Shown here in pieces: positions 1 to 9,151 of a DNA stretch of 64,000 bases (the first letter of the stretch is position 1; each line of letters begins with the position of its first letter). The DNA is from CAIYUC01 sp963682005 (lineage in GTDB: Bacteria; Bacteroidota; Bacteroidia; Bacteroidales; FEN-979), in contig OY820914.1 of assembly GCA_963682005.1 (NCBI GenBank), positions 3,596,001 through 3,660,000 of the forward strand. The letters run 5' to 3'. The position numbers were made by a program, and so were the translations under genes. The notes beneath the pieces were generated by a model. That model was not told the DNA's origin. It did no database searches and saw only the letters and a program-made list of their open reading frames with translations.

Positions 1-820
1 GGGCTTTACTAATTTGCAAGGTCAAGATCTGCCGGTCTTCTTCAGCGATCAAAGCAGTGATATAGTCCGGCATGGCCAGGATCTCTTCTGCTGTGTAACC
101 TGTGATCTGAAATACCCCCGGGTTCACCCAAAGGTATTTCCCGTCAGGGCCGAACCATGATTCCCAGTTCACTGTATAATTGGCAATGGTCTTAAAATTC
201 TCTTCGTTCTGCTTCAGAAGTACTGTTGCATTTTCCCTTGCTGAAATTTCCATTTTCAGCTGGAGGTTTGTAAATGCTTTTTCTGACAATTCATTGGCGA
301 ATGTAAAAAGCATTTTACCCACATTTTTGAACTGGTTTACGGTCATCGCAGGAACTTCCTCATACGCCTTCATGAATTCCTCCCTGTTTGCGCCGATCTC
401 ATCTGCGTAGCTGATCAACCGCTGTTCATCCAGCGCTTCATTCCTCACCTGGCCGATCAGCCAGTTGGCGATGTGTTTTCCCCCGACTGTAATGCTTGCA
501 CCTGCATCCCAGATGCCTCCGCTGAGGCATGGCTGCACGACTGGTCCGGAAGGATTATGGCGGCCGAGGATTGCGTCCGACTTATAACAATTGTTTAGTC
601 CCTTTTCAGTCTTCCGTATAATGTCGTTGCATAACCTGCAGAAGTTGCTGGGCCTGGTTATGGGAGTGCCATCGGGCCGTGATATCAAAGACGCTACCCC
701 GGTGGCATCAGAGAAAAGATCCTGTAAACGCTGGATCTCATCCAGATCGAACAAATCACTGAACTGCACCCCGGATGCTATCCTGGCGGGCTGCGGTTGA
801 CCTTCCTTTACCATACTCAT
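1..820 (-). CDS. PocR-PAS sensor protein, 3' end cut off by the window
   Basis: Translating the minus strand from the ATG at 820 gives 273 uninterrupted residues running off the window edge. The first ~160 residues look like a PocR sensory domain: a start of the type FSDLFDLDEIQRLQDLFSDA, a cysteine-containing stretch (FCRLCND...NNCYKSD), then QPCLSGGIWDAGASI and HIANWLIGQVR. A short linker follows, and then a PAS domain (NYTVNWESWFGPDGKYLWVNPGVFQITGY). In this family PocR binds small hydrocarbon-type ligands and PAS passes on the signal, usually to a histidine kinase or a GGDEF output. That output lies outside the window. No signal peptide or membrane segment is visible in this part, so it is probably cytoplasmic. 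Confidence 0.8.
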   Translation of the reverse strand, partial: MSMVKEGQPQPARIASGVQFSDLFDLDEIQRLQDLFSDATGVASLISRPDGTPITRPSNFCRLCNDIIRKTEKGLNNCYKSDAILGRHNPSGPVVQPCLSGGIWDAGASITVGGKHIANWLIGQVRNEALDEQRLISYADEIGANREEFMKAYEEVPAMTVNQFKNVGKMLFTFANELSEKAFTNLQLKMEISARENATVLLKQNEENFKTIANYTVNWESWFGPDGKYLWVNPGVFQITGYTAEEILAMPDYITALIAEEDRQILTLQISKA

Positions 821-1045
821 GTGAATTCTGGTTAATCATACCGTTGACTACCTTGAATGGTTGATGGTCAGTGATCCGGGTATGAAAGTAAAAAAGCATT
901 AACTGGTTTAACAAAGATATACTATTTAACCTGAGAAATGCAATACCCTGATCTGAAGGATAGGCATGGAATGGTCAAGGATTAATAATTTTGTTTTATA
1001 TTTGGAAGAATTTGTATTATCATCATATCTAAAAAAGGATGACCT
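821..1045. promoter_or_regulatory. Divergent intergenic region with a TATATTTG promoter box at 997-1004
   Basis: This spacer separates the minus-strand sensor from the plus-strand T9SS cargo. TATATTTG at 997-1004 fits the Bacteroidota -7 box TAnnTTTG and would start transcription about 35 nt before the GTG at 1046. No clear -33 TTTG was found at the usual distance, so the call is tentative. AAAAGGATG just before the GTG may serve as ribosome binding site. Confidence 0.35.
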
Positions 1046-4000
1046 GTGTTTACTGAAAAACGGATCAGAGAAATTCTGGTTTTTTTTCTTTTAATAATCA
1101 CCCTCGACGGAATTGCTGAAGGCACAAAACAGCTTTTACCTGATTCGACTGTTTCAGGGGCGGGGTTGTACATTGATAACACGATCACAAGCGTTTACAC
1201 GAAATTTGCATTGATCAACTGTCCTCAGAATTACCGGCTGAATATCCATATCCGGAAACCGGGGGAAAAGATCCTTTTCGGTTTTTCAATTCCAAGCATC
1301 GGTCAGTCCTACAACCTGAGAAAGCCCAACGGAACTATTGCAATGTCAGGATATTTAAGCCAGATCCCGGGAACTGCGGGCACCATTGTTTATTATCACC
1401 AGGCAATTACAGGACCTTTTCCGCAAGCAGGAGGATATATTCCGTTTGAATATACAGTAAGCAATGCAGCGGATACCGGGGATTACTATTTTGAGTTTTC
1501 CCGGACAAACTCCTTCACCGAGATCATTGATTACTGGGACTTCCAGGTCGTTTCAGGAATGAACAATCCTGCTGTGCCATCGGATGCAGTGAACGGGAGG
1601 GTATGGTCCAAATCATGGCAGGTGTATGCATTTCTTGCATATCCGGTTCAATATTTTAACGGAGAGTTTTGCATTTATTCGGATGACGGGATCGTAACGA
1701 AACTTGCTTTCAGCAATGCGCATATCGGGGCGGCCACGATTTTCTGCAATCCTTACGGCTGCCTTAATACCGGGAATTTCAACAGCGACCGGCAATCCAA
1801 GAATACCAACACCTTTACCAATTACCCGGGAATCGCACAATATAAAGTATTTCTGAATGATCCGGATCCGCTGGTATATCCAAGCGGGGTGATCGGGGAG
1901 ATCATCCCAACCCCTTACGTAATCCCTGACACGAATTACCCGCCTTGCAGCGGACGGAAGAATATTGTTGTGAATACAAATAAAGCGGGAAAGCTTGAAA
2001 TCGGGATTTCTTTTCCATATGGAGCTCCTGCCACAAATGTTTATCTTTATGCGAATGTAGTGGCAGGGGTCAACTATATTCCCTGGGATGGAAAAGATGG
2101 CCAGGGAAATATGGCCCCTGACGGAACAGCCATCGTGTTTAACCTGAAATTGCTGAACGGACTGACGAATCTGCCCATATGGGACCAGGAGCAAAACCCC
2201 CACGGATACATCATCAGCCTGATCCGGCCGGTCAACCCGGGTGTCCTGACCCCTTTCACCTTCTGGGATGACACACAGCTCCTCCCGGGCACTTACCTGG
2301 GAGGTTACTGCAATAACCCCCCGCAAAGCTCAAATCTTTCGGGTTGCACGCCCGGTTCCATTCCTGGTTATGCAGGATGTCACCCCTGGGCTCCGTACGG
2401 TCCGGATTGCCATAACAAGATGATCAATACCTGGTGGTACAGCAGCACGGCAACCACAAATTTTACAGCTGTATTCACACAAACACCGCCAAACCCTGCG
2501 GGACATGGTGATTCACGCTGCGGAGCGGGAGTACTGATCCTGCATGCCACCGTTCTTCCGACAGAAACTGTTGACTGGTATGCGAGCCCGGCCGGAGGTA
2601 CCCCCTTGCTGGCTGGTGATACTACATTTATCACACCTGTCATTTCCGGAACCACGACGTACTATGCCGAGGCACGTAGTATCCTTTCAGGTTGTCTGAG
2701 TTCAGCGAGAATCCCGGTTGTTGCAACGGTACTCCCGATGCCCCAGCCTACGGTAACAGGTCCGTCCATTGTCTGTACAGGATCCACAGGGAATGTTTAT
2801 ACAACCGAAGCGGGAATGAATGCTTATTCCTGGACTATTTCTTCCGGTGGAATGATAACAACAGGTCCGGGAACGAATGCCATTACAGTAACGTGGCTTG
2901 TCCCGGGCATACAGATAGTAACGGTGACTTACACCAATGCCGCAGGGTGTGAAGCAGCCATGCCCGCAACCTATACAGTAATCGTTACGCCGCCCCCCGT
3001 ACCTGGATTGAACGGTCCCGATGTTGTCTGCCTGAATACCAATCATATATACAGGACGCAACCCGGCATGCTGAACTATTCATGGACCGTTTCCCCCGGT
3101 GGGATGATTGCATCCGGGGGTACAAGCACATCTGACACCATAGGGATCACATGGACAATTGCAGGGATGAACTCCGTAAGTGTGGGCTATTCAAGCCCTG
3201 CCGGCTGTCCTTCAATAACTCCTGGACAGATCGGGGTGAACGTAAACCCACCCCCGGTCCCGTCAATCACGGGTCCATCCGTCATTTGTCTGAATGATAC
3301 CGGCGTTTATCTGACCCAGCCCGGGATGACAGGATACGGATGGAGTATTTCCCCCGGAGGGACCATTATTAACGGTGGAACTTCCTTAGCCAGTTCGGTC
3401 ACCATCCTCTGGACAGCAACAGGAAGCCAGACTGTAAGCGTAAATTATACCTCTGCTTCCGGATGTACCGGAACTGCACCTGCTCTTTTGGATGTCATGG
3501 TGAATCCACTCCCGGTACCTGCTATAACCGGACCGTCTGCTGTTTGTGTCAATAGTAGCGTGATCTATTCCACACAACCGGGAATGACCGGCTATTTCTG
3601 GACAGTCTCTGCCGGCGGATCGATCGTTGGCGGATCCGGGACGAATACGATCACGGTGAACTGGACAGCGGCCGGAACGCAAGCAGTCACTGTGACATTT
3701 ACCGATATGAATGGTTGCAACCCGGAGGACCCGGTCATTGTCCCGGTTGATGTCTACCCGCTGCCGGTCGCCATCATCAATGGTCCGACGCCTGTATGCC
3801 TCAACTCCGCTGGAAATACGTACGTGACGGAACCTGGGATGAGCAATTATACCTGGACTGTTTCGCCCGGGGGGATGATCACCAGTGGAGGAACCACTGT
3901 TGATGAAAGTGTGACGGTTACATGGAGTGCGACTGCTGCCCAGAGCGTCCAGGTTGAATATGACGATGCATTCGGTTGCCATACAGCCGTACCCGCCGTG

Positions 4001-5869
4001 TACCCGGTTGTCGTAAACCCGCTACCCGTGCCTGTTCTTACGGGCCCCGACAGCCTTTGTGAAGGTGCAGCCGGTGTCCTGTACCTGACGCAACCAGGAA
4101 TGACTGACTATAACTGGAGTATTTCTCCGGGAGGGGTTATTACTTCAGGATCAGCGACTGATTCCATCACTGTAAGCTGGCAGATGACCGGGATGCAGTT
4201 TGTTACCGTCACTTATCGCTCAGCAGAAGGATGTGATGCACTGATCCGTGATACGCTGAATGTTGAAATCCACCTTAAGCCTGGTTCTGCAGGACCCATC
4301 ACAGGTTCGGACCTGGTTTGTGCACCTGACACGGGGATTGTCTATTCCATCCGGGAAGTGCCGGCTGCCAAAACCTATTATTGGATTATTCCTCCCGGCG
4401 TTTCCATAACTTCCGGGGCCGGCACGAACTCCATCACTGTTGCTTATGCTGATTCGGCGTCCTCCGGCGAATTCACGGTCTTTGCAAGGAATGATTGCGG
4501 TGACGGGCTTTTATCGCCACCCTTCCCGGTGATTGTAAATCATCCGCCATCGGCGTCAGCCGGCCCGGATGCGTCCACCTGTACGGGTGTGTCATGGAGC
4601 ATATCACAGGCATCGGCCTCCGGGTATTCCTCGATCTTATGGACTGCGAGCGGAAACGGATCACTGGCTGGCGAACAGACCCTGACCCCGGTTTATACTC
4701 CATCAACGTCCGATACAGGCACCATCACAATTACCCTTACCGCAACAGGCAACCCACCCTGCGGTAATGCATTCTCCATGATGCACCTGCGAATCATTCC
4801 GCAGGCGGTGATCAATGCAGGACCTGACAAGACAACCTGTGAAGCATCCCCTGTTATGATCGATCATTCTTCCGGTGCGAATTATTCGAATGTATTATGG
4901 AATACCTGTGGTGACGGCTCATTCAATGATCCGACACTCCTGCATCCGGAATATTTCCCGGGCGAAGAAGATATTCAGAAGGGACAGGTCGCATTAATCC
5001 TCACAGGCTATTCAGAAGCCCCCTGCGTGCAGGTCAGCGATACGCTGATGCTTGGCATTGCTGTGCAGTCTGCTGCGTTTGCCGGTGCTGATGCAGCGAT
5101 CTGCCACGGAGAAGAATACATCCTGGCGGATGCTGTTTCCACAGGTACCTCATTTCTCTGGAAGACCTCCGGAGACGGAATATTTGACGATCCATCGCGC
5201 ATACACCCTCGTTATTCACCGGGCCCGGCTGACCTGGTGAGAGGTTATGCATTCCTTTCGCTGTCGGCAGGCTCGGCATCACCGTGTTTACCTGTGTCAG
5301 ATACCATGCGGCTTAACCTGCCGCCTGCCCCGGTAACGGACGCCGGAAAAGACCATACGGTTGCAGAGGCCACTTCGGATACTCTTAAGGGAAATGCGAG
5401 CGGTGGTTCAGGAGATTACACCTGGCAATGGGAACCCCCGGAATTGCTAACCGATCCGGAGCGACCTGATGCCATCACGATCCCGCTGGTAAACGAGACG
5501 GTTTTTGTCCTGACGGTCACAGACAGGCAGACCGGCTGTTCCTCCAGCGACAGTGTGACCGTTCTTATCGGACATTCAACCCCGCCACCAGATGAAGGGT
5601 GCATCATCGTACACAATGTAATAACACCGAACGGCGACGGGCTGAATGATACCTGGATCATCGATTGTATTACCGCTTACCCGGATAATACGGTTGACAT
5701 TTTCAACCGCTGGGGTGATCCTGTGAACAGGTTCTCGCGCTATGACAACACATCTGTGGTATGGAAAGGTACTAATTTTAAAGGAGAGATCATGCCGGAC
5801 GGAACGTATTTTTATGTTTTGAAGATCAGGGATGTGATGACGAAGTCGGGATGGATCTATCTAAGGTAA
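1046..5869 (+). CDS. Large exported Ig/PKD-like repeat protein with T9SS type B (gliding-motility type) C-terminal domain
   Basis: A 1607-residue protein starting at GTG, with a hydrophobic signal peptide (residues ~8-24, FFLLIITLDGIAEG). Residues ~25-560 are a unique extracellular region. From ~570 to ~1160 come seven tandem modules of 75-85 residues, each opening with GP-x-x-VC or a close variant and carrying a W-[ST]-[IV]-SxGG core and a TVTxxW strand; these are Ig/PKD-like. Four looser modules with AGxD...TC starts follow (~1165-1500). The last ~95 residues hold the type B sorting domain (VITPNGDGLNDTW, DIFNRWGDPV, DGTYFYVLKI). Such proteins cross the outer membrane by T9SS and are often large adhesins like SprB. 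The porP/sprF-type gene directly downstream is the expected partner. The ligand is unknown. Confidence 0.9.
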   Translation: MFTEKRIREILVFFLLIITLDGIAEGTKQLLPDSTVSGAGLYIDNTITSVYTKFALINCPQNYRLNIHIRKPGEKILFGFSIPSIGQSYNLRKPNGTIAMSGYLSQIPGTAGTIVYYHQAITGPFPQAGGYIPFEYTVSNAADTGDYYFEFSRTNSFTEIIDYWDFQVVSGMNNPAVPSDAVNGRVWSKSWQVYAFLAYPVQYFNGEFCIYSDDGIVTKLAFSNAHIGAATIFCNPYGCLNTGNFNSDRQSKNTNTFTNYPGIAQYKVFLNDPDPLVYPSGVIGEIIPTPYVIPDTNYPPCSGRKNIVVNTNKAGKLEIGISFPYGAPATNVYLYANVVAGVNYIPWDGKDGQGNMAPDGTAIVFNLKLLNGLTNLPIWDQEQNPHGYIISLIRPVNPGVLTPFTFWDDTQLLPGTYLGGYCNNPPQSSNLSGCTPGSIPGYAGCHPWAPYGPDCHNKMINTWWYSSTATTNFTAVFTQTPPNPAGHGDSRCGAGVLILHATVLPTETVDWYASPAGGTPLLAGDTTFITPVISGTTTYYAEARSILSGCLSSARIPVVATVLPMPQPTVTGPSIVCTGSTGNVYTTEAGMNAYSWTISSGGMITTGPGTNAITVTWLVPGIQIVTVTYTNAAGCEAAMPATYTVIVTPPPVPGLNGPDVVCLNTNHIYRTQPGMLNYSWTVSPGGMIASGGTSTSDTIGITWTIAGMNSVSVGYSSPAGCPSITPGQIGVNVNPPPVPSITGPSVICLNDTGVYLTQPGMTGYGWSISPGGTIINGGTSLASSVTILWTATGSQTVSVNYTSASGCTGTAPALLDVMVNPLPVPAITGPSAVCVNSSVIYSTQPGMTGYFWTVSAGGSIVGGSGTNTITVNWTAAGTQAVTVTFTDMNGCNPEDPVIVPVDVYPLPVAIINGPTPVCLNSAGNTYVTEPGMSNYTWTVSPGGMITSGGTTVDESVTVTWSATAAQSVQVEYDDAFGCHTAVPAVYPVVVNPLPVPVLTGPDSLCEGAAGVLYLTQPGMTDYNWSISPGGVITSGSATDSITVSWQMTGMQFVTVTYRSAEGCDALIRDTLNVEIHLKPGSAGPITGSDLVCAPDTGIVYSIREVPAAKTYYWIIPPGVSITSGAGTNSITVAYADSASSGEFTVFARNDCGDGLLSPPFPVIVNHPPSASAGPDASTCTGVSWSISQASASGYSSILWTASGNGSLAGEQTLTPVYTPSTSDTGTITITLTATGNPPCGNAFSMMHLRIIPQAVINAGPDKTTCEASPVMIDHSSGANYSNVLWNTCGDGSFNDPTLLHPEYFPGEEDIQKGQVALILTGYSEAPCVQVSDTLMLGIAVQSAAFAGADAAICHGEEYILADAVSTGTSFLWKTSGDGIFDDPSRIHPRYSPGPADLVRGYAFLSLSAGSASPCLPVSDTMRLNLPPAPVTDAGKDHTVAEATSDTLKGNASGGSGDYTWQWEPPELLTDPERPDAITIPLVNETVFVLTVTDRQTGCSSSDSVTVLIGHSTPPPDEGCIIVHNVITPNGDGLNDTWIIDCITAYPDNTVDIFNRWGDPVNRFSRYDNTSVVWKGTNFKGEIMPDGTYFYVLKIRDVMTKSGWIYLR

Positions 5870-5870
5870 A

Positions 5871-5920
5871 ATTAAGGATTAAGAATTAAAAATTAAGAAT
5901 AAGGAATTATTAGGAATAAG
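5871..5920. repeat. Tandem heptamer repeat, unit AATTAAG and variants
   Basis: Directly after the stop codon of the cargo gene, units AATTAAG, GATTAAG, AATTAAA, AATTAAG and AATAAGG follow each other with a 7-nt period. It belongs to the class of short tandem heptamers seen at several other intergenic sites in this window, each with a different unit. It lies directly before palindrome copy A. Confidence 0.6.
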
Positions 5921-5926
5921 CATAAA

Positions 5927-5991
5927 GTACCCTCCCCGACCTTCGGTCTTCCCCTCCCTACTGGTAGGGAGGGGATAAGAGAGGTGGGTAC
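5927..5991. repeat. Nested palindromic interspersed repeat, copy A
   Basis: A 65-bp element bounded by GTACCC at the left and GGGTAC at the right. Inside are a small hairpin (GACC-TTC-GGTC) and a larger one (CCCCTCCCTA / TAGGGAGGGG), so the whole can fold into a three-way junction. Nearly the same sequence recurs at 14815-14879 and 21408-21472, with loop-exchanged relatives at 23058-23126 and 24104-24183. All copies are intergenic. Confidence 0.8.
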
Positions 5992-6029
5992 GTAAAGAGC
6001 AATGCGGAATTGATATTTGATAAACGTTG

Positions 6030-6968
6030 ATGAAGAGCAGGACTAAGAAAATACTGTTGGCCTGGATGCTGTTCATGGGCACGGTGTTGGCATTTGCCCA
6101 GCAGGATGCGCTCTTTACCCAGTACATGTTCAACAAGCTGCAGTTTAACCCGGGGTATGCGGGGAGCAGGGACCTGCTGTCGATCGATCTGCTCACACGC
6201 TTCCAGTGGACGGGCATCGAGGGAGCACCCCGAACGATCTCCTTCAGCATCAGTTCTCCCCTGAAAGAGCCTCATATCGGCCTGGGGATGTATGCATACC
6301 GTGATGCCATCGGACCATCCCTCGATTACAATGTGATGGGGACTTTTGCATACAGGGTGCTTTTCCCTGCGGCGACTCTGAGTTTCGGAATTTCTGCGGG
6401 GATCAAATATTATGATGTAGACTGGAGCCAGTTGAATCCGAAGGATGCGGGAGACCAGGAGATCGAAGGACAGGTGAAAAACAGGGCCGTTCCTGATGCC
6501 GACTTCGGCATCTATTTTTATTCGACCAGGTATTATATCGGGATCTCATCCAAGCATTTATTGCAAAACCAGGTTACGGTCTCCAGTGCACCACCTGGCG
6601 AAAACGGCGGATACACGCGGCTAATGCGGAATTTTTATGCGATTGGAGGAGGCATCATCCCGTTTTCGGAGGATGTTGTCTTTCGCCCCTCGGTATTGCT
6701 CAAATATGTGAAGAATGCCCCGTTGCAAGCTGATTTCGATGCCTGTTTCTTCTTCCGCGACCTGCTGATGCTCGGTGCCTCCTACAGGACTGAAAGCGCT
6801 CTCGGGCTGATCGCCGGGATCCGGGTCGCCAATGGCCTCACCCTCGGGTATTCCTATGATATATGGTTCAACTCGCTGAATTCGTACAATTCCGGATCAC
6901 ATGAGATCAGGATCAGTTATGAGCTGGGGATCTTCCCTAAACGGATGCTGACACCCAGGTATTTCTGA
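6030..6968 (+). CDS. porP: PorP/SprF family type IX secretion membrane protein
   Basis: This 312-residue protein has a signal peptide (residues ~5-24) ending in AFAQQDALFTQYMFNKLQFNPGYAGSRD, the typical N-terminus of the PorP/SprF family. The rest alternates short beta strands and ends KRMLTPRYF, as expected for a 14-strand-type outer-membrane barrel. I chose the ATG at 6030; a TTG one codon earlier is less likely. PorP/SprF paralogues commonly sit beside one type B cargo and help place it on the cell surface, which fits the 1607-residue neighbour. The next gene is a PorE-like OmpA protein, only 18 nt downstream, so the three genes probably act together. Confidence 0.9.
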   Translation: MKSRTKKILLAWMLFMGTVLAFAQQDALFTQYMFNKLQFNPGYAGSRDLLSIDLLTRFQWTGIEGAPRTISFSISSPLKEPHIGLGMYAYRDAIGPSLDYNVMGTFAYRVLFPAATLSFGISAGIKYYDVDWSQLNPKDAGDQEIEGQVKNRAVPDADFGIYFYSTRYYIGISSKHLLQNQVTVSSAPPGENGGYTRLMRNFYAIGGGIIPFSEDVVFRPSVLLKYVKNAPLQADFDACFFFRDLLMLGASYRTESALGLIAGIRVANGLTLGYSYDIWFNSLNSYNSGSHEIRISYELGIFPKRMLTPRYF

Positions 6969-6986
6969 TCCGCAATCTTCCAGAAA

Positions 6987-9044
6987 ATGAAAATACTAAG
7001 ATATCCCATCCTCACAATCCTGCTGATCTTCATTGTCCATTCCGCATCAGCCCAGTTGAAAGATGCGAAAAAGGAAATGTCCCTTTATAATTATTCAAAA
7101 GCGATTGAGATCCTTCAGAAATACGCGGAGAAGAAAAAGGGGAAAATCAGCAACGAGGCCATGCTGTTGCTGGCCGAAAGTTACCGGAAACAGAACCAGC
7201 CCCTGGATGCTAAAAACTGGTATGCAAAGGCCCTTTCAACCAATCCCGAAAAGCCTGTTGAATATTTCAATTATGCGCAGTGCCTACGTTCATGCGGAGA
7301 ATACCCGGCAGCCAGGCAATTTTTTCTCAGGTATGATTCGCTTGTACCGGGGGATAAAAGAGGGAAACTTTATGCGGGTTTTTGCGACAGTGCGATGACC
7401 TGGCAGTCGGCAAAGGCAGTTTGTGAAATTAAAAATGCCGGTGCGATAAACAGCAGGGAGTCTGATTTCGGTCCTGTACGTTATAATGCAGGAATTCTCT
7501 TTGCAAGCGACAGGATGGAAAAGAAATCAGACAATCGCTATGGATGGACAGGAAATGATTACCTGCATATTTATTTTTCAAAATCAAAATCTGCACAAGG
7601 TTTCTATAATGAATTCGATCCTGCCATACCGGGACCTGAAAGCCTCAATGGGAAATACCATGACGGGCCGGTAACGTTCAGCGCAAACCTGCGTGAGGCC
7701 TTTATTACACGGACGTTGTTGTACCCGGATAAAGGGAAGAAAGACCCGGACCATATCCGGACGCATTTGCTGAAGATCTATATGCTGGTGAATACCGGAG
7801 GTAAATGGACCACACCGGAATCCTTTTTCCTGAACAGCGATGATCATTCTGTTGGACATCCTGCACTTTCAGCATCCGGCGATACACTCGTCTATGTTTC
7901 TGACCAGGAGGGAGGATCCGGCGGGACTAACCTTTATGTAATTTACCGGAAGAACGGGAAATGGAGTGAACCGGCCAGCCTCGGCACTGTCGTCAATACA
8001 TCCGGGAATGAGATGTTCCCATACCTTGCGGCAAACGGGGATCTTTACTTCGCATCGGACGGCCTGCCCGGCTTCGGGGGGCTCGATATCTTTGTTTCGC
8101 GCAACCAGGCCAAATCATGGTCGTCGCCTGTAAACATGGGACAGCCGCTGAACTCAGCATCCGATGATTTTTCGATCCTCATTGATCCGAAGGAAAAGAC
8201 AGGATTATTAAGCTCGAATCGTCCCGGAGGCCAGGGAAGCGATGACATCTATAGCTTCCGGATGCTTCCTGAGCTTCCCAAACCTCCGCAGCAAGTCTTC
8301 ATCGCAGGGTGTGTGAAAGACAGAACCACCTTTGAACCCATCCCGCTTGCCACTGTCTTCATGCTGGATCGTGCTACAGAAAAGATCCTGGTAATTAAGA
8401 CGGACGGAAAAGGTTGTTTCAGGACGCCATTAGCCAGTCTTCCCCGGCTCATCTTCAAAGCAGCTAAAGAAAGTTATCTTCCTGATTGCCTTTCCATGCC
8501 CCCGCTGGCGATGGAGAGCCCGGGACCTGTCGCGGAATTTTCCCTTCCCCGGGATCTTCTTCTTGACAAACTGGAGCTGAACAAAGAGTTTGTATTGAAG
8601 AATATCTATTATGATTTCGATAAATGGAATATCCGGAAGGATGCTGAACCTTCATTGGACAGCATCGTAACAATGATGAAAGAGCACCCGGTCACAGTTG
8701 AACTTGGTTCCCATACCGACTGCCGCGGTTCCGTTGAATACAATGAGATCCTTTCACAGCACCGTGCAGAATCCGCCGTTAAATACATCACCGGCCAAGG
8801 GATCGATCCTTCGAGGATCAAGGCGAAAGGCTACGGCAAGTCGCAACTTGTCAACCGGTGCAACTGCGAAAAGAATGAGGATTGTTCCGATGCCGGACAC
8901 CAGGCCAACCGCCGCACGGTCTTCAAAATAACAGGATGGGTTACGACCCCTGCAAAGGAGGGCTTTGTGCCGGAAAAATTCAGGGAAGGGGAGATCATCG
9001 GGGAGCAGGATCTGCCGGAGGGCTTCTTCGGGAACTGTAAATAA
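6987..9044 (+). CDS. PorE-like lipid-free OmpA family protein (TPR, beta-propeller, CRD, OmpA)
   Basis: A 685-residue periplasmic protein with a signal peptide (MKILRYPILTILLIFIVHSASAQ). Domain order: TPR-type helices at ~25-130 (AKKEMSLYNYSKAIEILQKYAE), a PD40-type beta-propeller at ~150-420 with repeated FASD/YVSD...GG-x-NLYV and SNRPGGQGSDDIYSF motifs, a carboxypeptidase-regulatory-like fold at ~430-500, and an OmpA C-terminal domain at ~535-650 (YYDFDKWNIRKDA, ELGSHTDCRGS). TPR, propeller, CRD and OmpA in this order is the architecture of PorE, which tethers the T9SS to peptidoglycan and works with PorP. Since this gene sits with a porP paralogue and a cargo gene, it may be a dedicated copy and not the core PorE. 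Confidence 0.85.
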   Translation: MKILRYPILTILLIFIVHSASAQLKDAKKEMSLYNYSKAIEILQKYAEKKKGKISNEAMLLLAESYRKQNQPLDAKNWYAKALSTNPEKPVEYFNYAQCLRSCGEYPAARQFFLRYDSLVPGDKRGKLYAGFCDSAMTWQSAKAVCEIKNAGAINSRESDFGPVRYNAGILFASDRMEKKSDNRYGWTGNDYLHIYFSKSKSAQGFYNEFDPAIPGPESLNGKYHDGPVTFSANLREAFITRTLLYPDKGKKDPDHIRTHLLKIYMLVNTGGKWTTPESFFLNSDDHSVGHPALSASGDTLVYVSDQEGGSGGTNLYVIYRKNGKWSEPASLGTVVNTSGNEMFPYLAANGDLYFASDGLPGFGGLDIFVSRNQAKSWSSPVNMGQPLNSASDDFSILIDPKEKTGLLSSNRPGGQGSDDIYSFRMLPELPKPPQQVFIAGCVKDRTTFEPIPLATVFMLDRATEKILVIKTDGKGCFRTPLASLPRLIFKAAKESYLPDCLSMPPLAMESPGPVAEFSLPRDLLLDKLELNKEFVLKNIYYDFDKWNIRKDAEPSLDSIVTMMKEHPVTVELGSHTDCRGSVEYNEILSQHRAESAVKYITGQGIDPSRIKAKGYGKSQLVNRCNCEKNEDCSDAGHQANRRTVFKITGWVTTPAKEGFVPEKFREGEIIGEQDLPEGFFGNCK

Positions 9045-9078
9045 ACTGACCTGCGGTGGGCAGATGCGAATCTTTTCA

Positions 9079-9151
9079 ATGCAGGAATGCATAATGCAAA
9101 ATGCAGGATATGCTTCGCACCATTTAATTATGCATTCTGCATTATACATTT
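9079..9151. repeat. Heptamer-based inverted repeat between convergent genes
   Basis: The left arm is built of AATGCAT, AATGCAA and AATGCAG units. The right arm carries the complement (ATTATGCATTCTGCATTATACATTT broken into ATTATGCA, TTCTGCA, TTATACA units). Together they form a hairpin between the converging porE-like gene and the histidine kinase gene, overlapping the last codons of the latter. It could act as a two-way terminator, but no long T-run is present. Confidence 0.55.

Noticed and set aside
1613..2326. Long minus-strand frame inside the repeat-protein gene
   Set aside because: It is a shadow of the plus-strand coding region; the composition is Arg/Ile-rich without domains.
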